Source: Chitinophagaceae bacterium
GTDB taxonomy: Bacteria > Bacteroidota > Bacteroidia > Chitinophagales > Chitinophagaceae
Assembly: GCA_024103425.1 (NCBI GenBank)
Contig: JAGFIS010000020.1
Location: 1 to 50,617 of the forward strand
DNA length: 50,617 bases
Direction: 5' to 3'
In this document: one piece after another, positions 1 to 9,400 of the stretch
How the letters are laid out: each line of letters begins with the position of its first letter
Position numbering within the stretch: the first letter of the stretch is position 1
Program-made: the position numbers and the translations under genes
The notes under the pieces: generated by a model
The model's input: only the letters and a program-made list of their open reading frames with translations
Told to the model about the DNA's origin: nothing
Database searches by the model: none

Positions 1-160
1 GTTTAAACCCTTTACCATAACCCGTTTCATGCAGGAAATCAGCATATTGCTCATCGCCTTTGGCAATTATTCTATAAATAGCAGCCGACAGCGGATACTG
101 ATAATTTACCGGGATGACTCCGGATGATCCTGATACCCTCAGTCGAATTTTAAACCTCAC
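1..160 (-). CDS. cas6: CRISPR-associated endoribonuclease Cas6, N-terminal part (runs off the left edge)
   Basis: Only the first 53 codons are in the window. The reading frame opens at a GTG at 160; an in-frame TAA lies three codons further upstream and no ATG is available, so GTG is the only reasonable start. The peptide begins MRFKIRLRV and continues with IPVNYQYPLSAAIYR and a DFLHETGYG segment. This is the typical amino end of Cas6: a first beta strand, an N/D-Y-x-Y/F-x-L/P-S helix start, and a flH.xGy segment leading into the KLFTFS region, which lies beyond the edge. Cas6 cleaves precursor crRNA within the repeats, mostly in type I and type III systems. The rest of the cas genes would lie to the left. 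The subtype cannot be told from this fragment. Confidence 0.88.
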   Translation of the reverse strand, partial: MRFKIRLRVSGSSGVIPVNYQYPLSAAIYRIIAKGDEQYADFLHETGYGKGFK

Positions 161-361
161 AAACTGTTAGTATTTGATTTGTAAGTTATAGAATTTACTC
201 TATAAAATCTAAAGTGAGTCTTTACTCTAAACGCTCTAAAGTTTGTAGATACCATCAATGGCATCCTTTGATTAAAGAAATATGGCTATGATTTATCCAT
301 AACATTTGGAACCTTTCGTTCTATATTCTTCGCGCCCTTCGTACTATAGTTCAAAAACCAA

Positions 362-1555
362 TTACACAAAATCCAGCAGATCGAATTGTTTCCCGAGTAT
401 TGCCTTGTCATCTGCACCCAGCCACTTGTTGAGCACTGTGGCATAGACTGATTTAAAATCAACCTTGTACTTCAGGTCGCCATTATCCAGATCGGTAAGG
501 TCAGGCATAGCATTGATCAGCCCTTTCTGTTTTAGGCCGCCTCCTACAAAAAACATGTTATTTGCTGTGCCGTGATCTGTTCCGCCGCTGGCATTCTGTG
601 CCACTCTTCTGCCAAATTCACTGAAAGTCATCAGCACTACATCTTCAAAACGGCCATTCTTTTTCATATCCTGAACAAAAGGTTTCAATGCTTCATTCAA
701 CTCTGTGAATAATCTTTTCTGCTGATTCTTTTGCCCTACATGCGTATCAAAACTGCCAAGGCTGAGATAGTACACCTTGGTATTGATATCACTCAGGATC
801 AATGATGCAATTGTTTTTAAATTCTTTCCGATGGAAGTAGCCGGGTATGTCTGTAAAGCCGGGCTCTTGCGGCTTTGCTGATAAATATAATCTGCACTGC
901 TCAGCGTTTCACTCAAAGTCTTGTACAAATAATCAGCGGCTGCCTCTTCATGGTCGTGAGCTTCGTTGATTTGTCTGAAATACTTTTCATTACCTGTATT
1001 GAAGAGCTTCTTAGGATCCGTCAGTGCAAGCGCTTTTTGGTTTATTCCTTTCATTGCAAGGCTCAGCACATCATCAATTTCTAATGCCTGCGTCGGGTGC
1101 CCGCAACCATCACACTGTGCATCGAGGTAACGGCCTACCCACCCCGTAGTCAGATACTGATTGCTCTCGCTGGCCGTCTGCCAGATATCCATACTTCTGA
1201 AATGCGATCTGTCGGGATTAGGATACCCGACACTGTTGATAATGCCCAGTGATCCGTCATCAAACAATTCTTTAAAGAACGAGAGCGAGGGATGAATTCC
1301 CGCTTCGTCGGTCAGTTGCAAAGTTTCCTGTCGCTGAAGTCCGAGTCCGGGCCTTCCTTTGTAATAGATATCATTTCTCGTAGGGATGATAGTATTCAAT
1401 CCGTCGTTGCCACCACTCAATTGAAGAATCACCAATACTTTATTTCCGGGAGGAACGAGCTGTCCTGTTTCAAATGCTTTAAGGAACTTAGGCAGGAAAA
1501 GGCTAGCCGTTGCCAGCGATCCTACCTGCAGAAACTCTTTTCTTTTTATCAGCAT
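362..1555 (-). CDS. DUF1501 family secreted protein
   Basis: A 397-residue member of the DUF1501 family, whose fold relates to the alkaline phosphatase/sulfatase superfamily. The N terminus has a Tat-like signal (KRKEFLQVGSLATASLFLP), with Arg-Lys where twin arginine is usual, so export by Tat is likely but not certain. Family motifs are clear: QLSGGNDGLNTIIP near residue 45, SFDTHVGQ near 270, FSEFGRRVAQN near 310 and GGTDHGTANNMFFVG near 325. The exact substrate of the family is not established. It lies 25 bases downstream of the DUF1800 gene on the same strand. This two-gene unit is common in Bacteroidota and Planctomycetota, which suggests the products act together outside the cytoplasm. 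Confidence 0.9.
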   Translation of the reverse strand: MLIKRKEFLQVGSLATASLFLPKFLKAFETGQLVPPGNKVLVILQLSGGNDGLNTIIPTRNDIYYKGRPGLGLQRQETLQLTDEAGIHPSLSFFKELFDDGSLGIINSVGYPNPDRSHFRSMDIWQTASESNQYLTTGWVGRYLDAQCDGCGHPTQALEIDDVLSLAMKGINQKALALTDPKKLFNTGNEKYFRQINEAHDHEEAAADYLYKTLSETLSSADYIYQQSRKSPALQTYPATSIGKNLKTIASLILSDINTKVYYLSLGSFDTHVGQKNQQKRLFTELNEALKPFVQDMKKNGRFEDVVLMTFSEFGRRVAQNASGGTDHGTANNMFFVGGGLKQKGLINAMPDLTDLDNGDLKYKVDFKSVYATVLNKWLGADDKAILGKQFDLLDFV

Positions 1556-1580
1556 AAAAAATATTTTTAAAAAATTATTA

Positions 1581-3011
1581 TCAACATAACTGATACTCCG
1601 GTGTACTCATCAATTGCACTACCGATGTACGAATAAAACTCTCACGCGATGTGTCATCGCTATACCTGCGTAATACTGTTTGTGGTACCCTGCTATCTGT
1701 TTGCAACAGGCTGTCAGCTATAGATGATAGCAGGTGTTCACGTTTTACTTTTTTGAAGGCTTCGGCAACTGCCTTCCAGTCAGGCTCTGAACCAACCCTG
1801 TATGACTTTGCAATCCTATCCACCCCTTCACGCCCCATTGCAATGTCGTCATCGGGTTTATTGGAAAGCTTCACTTCTTCATTGAATGTGAGAATTTGCG
1901 GCAGTCTCAGCCGCAACATCAATGTGCTGCTGTCAATCCAGGTTTTTCCTCCCGGCCATCCTGCCACATTAGGAGGATAAAAAAGTAGCTGTCCGAGCGA
2001 CTTCTGAAAAACAAGCTGCACCTCAGGCCGGCCGAGGTCCATCGGAATCATACGGCGGATACCAGCAATGAGTTCGACGGGTGATTTGATTCGTGTGCCG
2101 ATATTCTTCTGATCGTAAAACCAATCAGACGAGAAAATATCGACCACCAATTGCAGAATATTGTAATTACTCTGATAAAACCTGCCGGCTAATTGTTCAA
2201 CCCTGCCTTCATCTATTTCCTCATTAACGAGGAAGGCGTACAACTTCTTTGTGATAAATCCGGCTGTGGCTTTCTGCTCGAGGATGATATCCAGAATATC
2301 ATCTCCGTTGAAATTGCCTGTCCTCCCCAGAAATGTTTTTTGTCCGCTATCGTGTTGATTTTTTCGTTCTACAAATTCCCCAGCGGCAGTGAAACCCCAT
2401 CCTGTAAAGGCTCTCGCACTTTCCTTGATATCTTCTTCGGTATAATTACCCCTTCCCATTGTAAACAGTTCCATCACCTCGCGCGCAAAGTTTTCATTAG
2501 GGTGCTTCTTTCTGTTCTGCTGGTTATTGAGGAAGGAAAGCATCGACGGACTCTTACTGACTCCCCGCAATAAATCTCCGAAGTTGCCCAAAGCATTACG
2601 GCGGATGACATCGAGCAACTGTTGCTGAAAATAGATATTCACCACACGGCAGGCGAAATGCCCATGCCAGAAGAGACTGAGTTTTTCTCTGAGCTGTGCC
2701 TCGCTGTTGATCATTTCATACAGCCACGAAAGATTCAGATTCTTGATATCTCTTTCAGACTGTTTCCGCATCTGCACCTTTTGCTCTTTAGTCAGTTTCT
2801 CCATCTCTGCGAAATCCCGCAATCCTTTGTACAAACCATCTGCAGTATTCTCTGCCGTACTGAGATAAGCAGGTGCTTTGGAAGACTTTTCAACTAATAA
2901 TTTCAACAAATCAGTCTGTGATGCTTCGGTAATTTGATTGACACTTTCGACCATCGGCCCGAAAGCAGCCCGCCAAAGCAGGTGTTGATTCTTGAGACGG
3001 TTAGAAATCAT
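1581..3011 (-). CDS. DUF1800 family protein
   Basis: A 476-residue DUF1800 protein. Recognisable blocks are the N-terminal HLLWRAAFGP, the SLFWHGHFACR block near residue 110, the signature HPNENFAREVMELFTMG near 165-185 followed by YTEEDIKESARAFTGW, and the C-terminal PPNVAGWPGGKTWI block near 345. I see no signal peptide at the chosen ATG (3011), although the partner DUF1501 protein has one. The function is unknown; some members have been linked to extracellular polymers, but nothing in the sequence shows that here. It is the first gene of a two-gene operon with DUF1501. Confidence 0.9.
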   Translation of the reverse strand: MISNRLKNQHLLWRAAFGPMVESVNQITEASQTDLLKLLVEKSSKAPAYLSTAENTADGLYKGLRDFAEMEKLTKEQKVQMRKQSERDIKNLNLSWLYEMINSEAQLREKLSLFWHGHFACRVVNIYFQQQLLDVIRRNALGNFGDLLRGVSKSPSMLSFLNNQQNRKKHPNENFAREVMELFTMGRGNYTEEDIKESARAFTGWGFTAAGEFVERKNQHDSGQKTFLGRTGNFNGDDILDIILEQKATAGFITKKLYAFLVNEEIDEGRVEQLAGRFYQSNYNILQLVVDIFSSDWFYDQKNIGTRIKSPVELIAGIRRMIPMDLGRPEVQLVFQKSLGQLLFYPPNVAGWPGGKTWIDSSTLMLRLRLPQILTFNEEVKLSNKPDDDIAMGREGVDRIAKSYRVGSEPDWKAVAEAFKKVKREHLLSSIADSLLQTDSRVPQTVLRRYSDDTSRESFIRTSVVQLMSTPEYQLC

Positions 3012-3177
3012 AGTATTAAATTAAGATACAAATAAGGTAGACTGAAAAACTAAAACAGAGTTTAACAAAAGAAAAATTGTTTCGGAAAACTGGTATTAAA
3101 AATCGGGACAGTGGATTAAAGCAGCCGGTTAAATAAGCATCTAGAAACTGACATTGCCACAGGCTCTTGGTTCGGGG

Positions 3178-3486
3178 CTAAGGCCGTTTAATCGTCAGCT
3201 CATATTTTGGGTTTAAAGATATAGTATAATCTCCTTCACTAAGTAAGGTGCTGACCTGCTCATTGTTAAACATTTCCTCGGCCAGCATTTTAGCCAATGG
3301 CGCGCTGCTGATGAGATTATCCACCCTGCCGTTGCGAAATTCTATCTTGAATTTAAAACCGGTTTTCCTTATTCCCGCGCCCTCGAAATCAATCCGGTTC
3401 AACTCCAGCACCTGCGGACCCGAGTCTGCTTTTTTCATAAGAATTCTGATAACGGGGATGTATTTATCCCAGATTTGTGATAGCAT
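3178..3486 (-). CDS. Small conserved-looking hypothetical protein
   Basis: A 102-residue soluble protein that I do not recognise. It starts MLSQIWDKYIPVIRILMKK and continues with charged, strand-forming sequence (FKFKIEFRNGRVDN, YTISLNPKYELTIKRP). It has no signal peptide, membrane segment or cysteine motif. The alternation of helix, strands, helix and strands suggests one compact alpha/beta domain. It is encoded alone, upstream of and on the same strand as the DUF1800 gene, with 166 bases between. A near-consensus promoter element, TACTTTTA on the minus strand at 3516-3523, lies about 30 bases before the ATG. The codon use and clean boundaries look genuine, but no role can be given. Confidence 0.6.
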   Translation of the reverse strand: MLSQIWDKYIPVIRILMKKADSGPQVLELNRIDFEGAGIRKTGFKFKIEFRNGRVDNLISSAPLAKMLAEEMFNNEQVSTLLSEGDYTISLNPKYELTIKRP

Positions 3487-3844
3487 GAAAAATCAGTTTA
3501 AAACGCCGAAAAGAATAAAAGTACCCCCTAACGAGTACTGTCAAAAGGAATCCTACAGCTAAAAGATTGATTATTAAGCTATAAGGGGAAACCTACCCAA
3601 ACCCCATAATGCTATAAAAATATAATATTTTTCTCAACTATTAACAAAGTGGGCTAAAAAATGAGTTTCAACAGGGATTTTCAGTGATATTATATCCAAA
3701 AAAGTGCAAAAAACTCAGAAACAATCTCTTTTCCACCCGGCCGCTTCATTATTTTTAATCCACTTTTTTATCAACACATTTCTGCATAAGTTTTGCAGGT
3801 ACAAAACATCGGATACCTATTTTTGTCATAATTCCATTTTAAAG
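3487..3844. other. Divergent intergenic region between the small hypothetical gene and serC
   Basis: These 358 bases carry no convincing gene. The serC frame is open upstream as far as 3704, but that extension is excluded by the promoter at 3792-3825. The middle (about 3560-3640) is AT-rich with short A and T tracts. I see no terminator, tRNA or riboswitch. Confidence 0.6.
3792..3825 (+). promoter_or_regulatory. Bacteroidota-type promoter of serC
   Basis: TTTG at 3792-3795, a 22-base spacer and TATTTTTG at 3818-3825, which matches TAnnTTTG exactly. Transcription should start near 3830-3832, giving a leader of about 13 bases before the ATG at 3845. This fixes the serC start downstream of the longer open frame. 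Confidence 0.7.
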
Positions 3845-4915
3845 ATGATTCACAATTTTAATGCAGGACCGTCGCACCTGCCCGCTGAGGTTTTAGAAGA
3901 AGCGAGACAGGCGATAGTTAATTTTAATGGCAGCGGGCTGTCTATTCTTGAAATCGGCCACCGCACTCCTTTATTTTCTGAGGTTGTTGCAGAAGCCCGC
4001 CAACTGATATGCGATCTGATGCAACTCGATAATGATCATGAGGTACTTTTCCTGCATGGCGGTGCCACCACACAGTTCATGCAAATACCAATGAACCTGC
4101 TAGATGCAGACGAAACCATGCACATTGTGCATACGGGTGTATGGAGCAAGAAGGCCATCCGCGAAGCGCAGTGTTTTGGTAAGGTGAACATTCTGGCAAG
4201 CAGCGAGAACAACAACTTTAATTATATCCCGGTTGACTTCTGTGTGCCCGAAGCAGGAAAATATTTTCACATCACCTCTAACAACACTATCTACGGAACA
4301 CAATGGCATAAAATTCCGGACGCCCCCATTCCTCTTGTCGCAGATATGTCGAGCGACATCCTGAGCCGTAAGCTCGATTTCAATGCGTTTGAACTCATTT
4401 ACGCAGGCGTTCAGAAAAACATCGGTGTGGCCGGTGCATCGCTGGTAGTCGTAAACAAGAAGATATTAGGAAACGTCAGTCGCGATATTCCACCCATTAT
4501 GGACTACCGCGAGCACATCAAAGCAGAAAGCATGCTGAACACACCACCGGTGTTTGCTATTTACATGAGTCTGCTGACACTGCGCTGGCTGAAGAATGCC
4601 GGAGGTATTGACGCTATCGAGCCGGTAAATAAAGAAAAAGCTGCCCTGTTGTACGACGTAATTGACAACAGCTCTATTTTTAAAGGAACAGCAAGAAGAG
4701 AGGATAGAAGCACAATGAATGTTACCTTCACTGCTAAGAGCCGGGAGATCGAGCAGGCATTCCTTAAATATGCAGCTGAAAAAGGCATTTACGGAATCAA
4801 GGGGCACCGTACAGTTGGCGGATTCAGAGCCTCCTTATACAACGCAGTATCTCCGGACAGTGTGAAATATCTTATTTCTGTCATTAAAGAATTTGAATCA
4901 GGACACAACGGGTAG
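3845..4915 (+). CDS. serC: Phosphoserine aminotransferase
   Basis: A 356-residue class V aminotransferase that converts 3-phosphohydroxypyruvate and glutamate to phosphoserine and 2-oxoglutarate in serine synthesis; it is cytoplasmic and PLP-dependent. The N terminus MIHNFNAGPSHLPAEV is the family's signature. HGGATTQFMQIPMNL (near residue 75) binds cofactor, and the Schiff-base lysine is in YAGVQKNIGVAGAS (near 200). The C-terminal GHRTVGGFRASLYNAV block binds substrate phosphate. The ATG at 3845 was chosen because it gives the normal N terminus and lies 20 bases after a consensus promoter. A DUF1015 gene follows with its own promoter. serA, often found between these two in related genomes, is not here. 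Confidence 0.96.
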   Translation: MIHNFNAGPSHLPAEVLEEARQAIVNFNGSGLSILEIGHRTPLFSEVVAEARQLICDLMQLDNDHEVLFLHGGATTQFMQIPMNLLDADETMHIVHTGVWSKKAIREAQCFGKVNILASSENNNFNYIPVDFCVPEAGKYFHITSNNTIYGTQWHKIPDAPIPLVADMSSDILSRKLDFNAFELIYAGVQKNIGVAGASLVVVNKKILGNVSRDIPPIMDYREHIKAESMLNTPPVFAIYMSLLTLRWLKNAGGIDAIEPVNKEKAALLYDVIDNSSIFKGTARREDRSTMNVTFTAKSREIEQAFLKYAAEKGIYGIKGHRTVGGFRASLYNAVSPDSVKYLISVIKEFESGHNG

Positions 4916-4922
4916 TTTGAGC

Positions 4923-4930
4923 TATATTTG
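4923..4930 (+). promoter_or_regulatory. Promoter -7 element of the DUF1015 gene
   Basis: TATATTTG matches TAnnTTTG exactly and lies 26 bases before the ATG at 4957, just after the serC stop. The upstream TTTG at 4892-4895 is 27 bases away, longer than usual, so the -33 part is weak. Confidence 0.5.
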
Positions 4931-4956
4931 CCACCCCCGTACAAAAAAGTGAAAAC

Positions 4957-6183
4957 ATGGTATCTATCTCCCCATTCAAAGCACTCAGGCCCAACCCCCA
5001 ATACGCCCGCGAGGTAGCGAGCAGACCGTATGATGTGCTGAATGTAAAAGAGGCAAAAGAAGAAACAATCGGCAAACCTTACTCATTTCTGCATGTAACA
5101 AGAAGTGAAATTGATTTACCTGCCGGAACAGATGTTCATACACCGGCAGTTTACGAAAAGGCAAAAGAGAACCTGGATGCCTTTATCGGCAGAGGAATTT
5201 TATTCCAGGAGAATAAACCCTGCTATTACATTTATGAACTCGAGATGGGTGGCCGCACTCAGGCCGGATTAGTCTGCTGCAGTTCTGTTGCTGATTATGA
5301 AAACGGGCTGATAAAAAAGCATGAATTCACACGTCCTGACAAAGAACAGGATCGTGTGGACCACATCCATACTACCCATGCTCAGACAGGAAATGTATTC
5401 CTTGCCTATCGCGATGTTGCAGACCTGAATGATATCATCGATAGCTGGAAGAATACTAAAACTGCTGTTTACGATATCACCGCTGAAGACGGCATCCGCC
5501 ATACTGTGTGGATTATCAACGACGATAAAGTAATCGACCGCATCACAGAACTCTTTAAGGAGGAGGTTCCTTGTACTTACATAGCCGACGGGCATCACCG
5601 TGCGGCATCTGCAGCAAGAGTGAAATATCTTCTGCCCGACTTTGAAGAAGCGGGCCATTTCCTCTGCACACTGTTTCCTGCCAGTCAGTTGAAGATTATG
5701 GATTACAACAGGGTTGTGAAAGACCTCAACGGAATGCAACCTGAAGAGTTGTTACAGAAGCTCGAAAAAGATTTTACTGTTGCTCCGGTTGATGAAGCCC
5801 TGAAGCCGGAAAAAGCACATCAGTTTGGTATGTACCTCAAAGGCCGCTGGTACAAACTGGAATCGCGTGAAGGTACCTTTGCAACAGACCCCGTAAACAT
5901 CTTGGATGTATCTATTCTTCAGCAAAACGTGCTGGCACCATTCTTTAATATTCACGATCAGCGCACAGATTCCAGGATCGACTTCGTGGGAGGTATCAGA
6001 GGAATGAAAGCTCTGGAGCAACGTGTAGATGAGGGAGATGCAGCGGTAGCCTTCTCTATCTATCCCGTAAGCATTCAGCAATTGTTCGACATAGCAGACA
6101 GTGGTAACGTTATGCCCCCGAAGAGTACATGGTTTGAACCAAAGCTCAGAGACGGATTACTCGTACATTTAGTAAATGAATAA
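4957..6183 (+). CDS. DUF1015 family protein
   Basis: A 408-residue DUF1015 protein of usual family length. It starts MVSISPFKALRPNPQYAREV, the typical opening (PFkalRP...yA..vaspPYDV). The strongest motif is YIADGHHRAASAARV near residue 208, the family's conserved GHHR box, which resembles a ParB/sulfiredoxin-like active site. FVGGIRGMKALEQRVDEGDAA near 345 and the end segment MPPKSTWFEPKLRDGLLVH are also typical. The biochemical role is not established. Its frequent company with serC and serA suggests a link to serine metabolism, and here it follows serC by 41 bases. Confidence 0.92.
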   Translation: MVSISPFKALRPNPQYAREVASRPYDVLNVKEAKEETIGKPYSFLHVTRSEIDLPAGTDVHTPAVYEKAKENLDAFIGRGILFQENKPCYYIYELEMGGRTQAGLVCCSSVADYENGLIKKHEFTRPDKEQDRVDHIHTTHAQTGNVFLAYRDVADLNDIIDSWKNTKTAVYDITAEDGIRHTVWIINDDKVIDRITELFKEEVPCTYIADGHHRAASAARVKYLLPDFEEAGHFLCTLFPASQLKIMDYNRVVKDLNGMQPEELLQKLEKDFTVAPVDEALKPEKAHQFGMYLKGRWYKLESREGTFATDPVNILDVSILQQNVLAPFFNIHDQRTDSRIDFVGGIRGMKALEQRVDEGDAAVAFSIYPVSIQQLFDIADSGNVMPPKSTWFEPKLRDGLLVHLVNE

Positions 6184-6228
6184 CTAAAGTAGCAAAGATA
6201 CCAGACCGTTCCGGTAACAAGCTTTATC

Positions 6229-6399
6229 ATGCCTAAAAAAGCTCAACAAATATTCCTGATGGCCGTCGCAGCAGTTCTACTGTTTGCAGGTTTATACTTC
6301 GGTGCAAAATTCGATTTTGGCACTTCAATTTTTGTCGCTATAGGTGCCTCGGTAATTTCATATTTCACACTAATTAAAAAGCGTCCTGATTCTATCTAA
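6229..6399 (+). CDS. Two-helix membrane micro-protein
   Basis: A 56-residue ORF starting MPKKAQQIFLMAVAAVLLFA and ending KKRPDSI. Two hydrophobic helices (about residues 8-24 and 32-47) are joined by a short turn, with lysines at both ends. This topology is typical of small inner-membrane proteins. It lies 45 bases after the DUF1015 gene on the same strand, so it may be cotranscribed. It ends 6 bases before the convergent stop of the large repeat protein. I do not recognise a family. The hydrophobic pattern and basic ends argue for a real gene, but there is no homology evidence. Confidence 0.55.
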   Translation: MPKKAQQIFLMAVAAVLLFAGLYFGAKFDFGTSIFVAIGASVISYFTLIKKRPDSI

Positions 6400-6405
6400 C
6401 CTGTG

Positions 6406-9400
6406 CTATCGTACGTTATTTATTGAATTCTTTACTGTGTCGTGCTTAGTCTTTAGTACATTAACTACTGAGCTATACTTAGCATCCATGCCTGATAAAT
6501 TCTCCCGCAGAATATCAAGTTGAGCATCCATAACTGCCATCTTATAATTGATATCTTCATCGCCTGCCGCTCCACCATCCCGGGTCCGACTTTTCATCAT
6601 ATTTTCAGCATCTGTTATTGCTCTTTTAAGATTCTTAATCTGGAATCGAGCCTCATTTACTTTAACGGCGGGGCTATTCTTGTCAGCCTGGAGTTTTTTA
6701 TCGAGATCATCCAGCTCAGTTTTATAGCCGGCAAAATCCTTAGCTGCTGCCTGAAGTATTTCTGTTAAGTTTCCCTTTCCGGGCCCAACCTGTTTTCCGT
6801 TCAAATATTCGTGTGGATCTCCATGATGTGTAACACTAATCTTCCCGGTATCGGCTTTGCTTGCCGTCCTGCCATTCATTGTTTCATGAGGATCTCCCCA
6901 TCCTCCGTTGCCATCACCGGTTGGCTTTGCAAATTGTCCTCTCTCACGATTGCTTCTGCAGGTATTAAAATCCTGTGCATTCACCATTCCCGAAATAGTT
7001 CTGTCTTCGTTGATAATCAGGTAACTCCAGTCTGCCTTGCCGGAACCTGAATTATTATTCTGAACATTCAGAGTTTCGGTAAGGGAGCCATCATTACCAA
7101 TTCTGAAAAATATTTTATCGGCAGATGCCGTGTTGCTATAACTTGAATTCCTCGCAAATTGTCCTCTTTCACGATTGCTCCTGCAAGTATTAAAGTCCTG
7201 TGCATTCAACTTGCCTGAAAGTGAGCCGTCATCACCAATGATTAAATAACTCTTGTCAGAACCGGAAGAAACTTTCTCCTGCGGATTAAGTTTCATGGAT
7301 AACGCATTGCCTGTTACGCTAACTCCCTCCAGCGATAAAGTCAAATTAGCTTTATTGTAGCTGGTAGAGTTGTATCCCTGTCCACTTTGTTTCTCAGGAG
7401 ATTTACTCTCGGAATTATTATTTGATTTAGTCTTGTTTTGCTGAAATATCCTGAAACTCTTTAAGTCCTCTTCACTCAATTTACCGGTCACAGTGCCATC
7501 ATCGAGTATAGTCAGTCCGCTGCACTTGTTGGAACGGGATGAATTATAGTCCTGTGAAGCCCAAACAGTATGTAGAATTCCATCTAAGCCAATAGTGAAA
7601 AATATTTTATTGGCATCCGGTGAATCATTTCCTTCCCGGGATGTCTTGAAAGTTTTTAAATCCTGTTCTTTGAGTCTGCCGGAAACTGTGCCATCATTAC
7701 CAACAACAATGATGCTGGCAGTTGTGTTAGAACGGGATGAATTGTAATCCCGTGCTTTAGTAGATCCTGTTACATTTCCATCATTATCTATCGTGAAATA
7801 AAGTTTGTTGGAATTGGATGTATTACTATTCTTTTCCTGAGACTTTTTAAATTTCTGCAAATTCTCTTCACTCAGTCTGCCGGAAACGGTGCCATCATTA
7901 TTAATAATAATAATGCCGCGAGTGTTAGAACGGGATGAATTGTAATCCTGGGCTTTAGTAGATCCTGTTACATTTCCATCATTATCTATCGTGAAATAAA
8001 GTTTGTTGGAATTGGATGTATTGCCATTCTTTTCCTGAGACTTTTTAAATTTCTGAAAATTCTCTTCACTCAGTCTGCCGGAAACAGTGCCATCATTACC
8101 AATAACAATGATGCTGGCGGTTGTGTTAGAACGGGATGAATTGTAATCCTGTGCTTTTACAGAACCGGTAATGCCTCCATTATTGTTAATGGTGAAATAA
8201 ACTTTATTAGAACGGGATGAATTGTAATCCTGCGATTCGGTTATTGAATTGCCTTTCACAGATCCATCCCAGCCTTTCACCTGCTTCCCATTTAAATTCT
8301 CGTGTGGGTCGCCCCATTGTTGTACGCTTTTGCCTACACTTACCATTGCTTTTTGGTCAACCATGAATGGAATTTCCGTGGTAATGATATAATTACCCTT
8401 TCCCCATCCACTAAATCCAAACTGTCCGTTACCATTGGTCATTACTGTTCTCCTATCCGGGCCCGGGTTTTTCCCACCCTTCACGATAAGGCCCGGAATC
8501 GGGTTGCCTGCAACTCTTTGTGACCCACCAATCACTTCTATATTTTTAGGGTCACCTCCGCTAACAATATCTTTTGAATTTTGAGAACTGCTATCATTCC
8601 ACAGGCTTTGAAAGGCGATCATCAACTGTGCATTACCTGCCTGCATGATACCGCCTACATCGTATTTCCCATCTTTGTTAATACTTAATTCGTATGTCCT
8701 GCTTGCAAGCGCATATCCCTTTACATACACCACATAATCGCCTTCGGGCACATTGGCAAACCAAAAATTACCACAAGAGTCTGGTGTTGTCCTGGCAACC
8801 TGCATACCGCTCACGGCATCGTAAAGACCTACAAGGAAATGGCTTGTAGAGCCACACAATAATCCATTGCCTTTCCCCATCGCTTTCCCCCCAAACAATG
8901 GATTGACGCCTGAACTGGTATTGCCGCCATAGAGTGGATTATCACCTTTTATAGAAGATGCTTCGTACATTGGGTTAACTCCTGACATGCCTTTGTCTTC
9001 ATACAAAGGATTTATTTGTGAGGTAAACTGTGAAATATCCGGAGTTTGTTTCACACCTGTGATTGTAATACCACAATCTTTACAGGAACTGTTTATTACC
9101 ATTTCCTGTGATGCACCTTTACCGGATTCTCTCGCAAAAAGAGTTGTTTCTCCCGGTTTTGCACCTTCGATACCTGAAGAAGCCATTTCATTGGTGACTA
9201 TTCTGGTTGGATTTCCCGGTTGCCAGTAAATTGTACCTGAAATGACTCCTGCATTGGCACCAGCCTGAAGCCCTGCAGCTACTTTCTGGCCAAAATCCAT
9301 CCCCTGAGTTTGTCTTGGAGTTGTAGGTGTCTTGGACAGGCGGGATGGCATTGTGTTGAGTCCATTAATACCTCCGGTAGAATTGACTGACTCAAAGATT

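Noticed and set aside
161..361. Possible CRISPR array or leader next to cas6
   Set aside because: There are short similar strings (TTTACTCTA, CTCTAAAG), but no direct repeats of 25-40 bases with regular spacers.
5269..5739. 156-residue minus-strand open frame
   Set aside because: Antisense shadow of the DUF1015 gene.
7531..8230. Mobile element or CRISPR as source of the repeats
   Set aside because: All intervals are multiples of three and the frame stays open, so these are coding tandem repeats.
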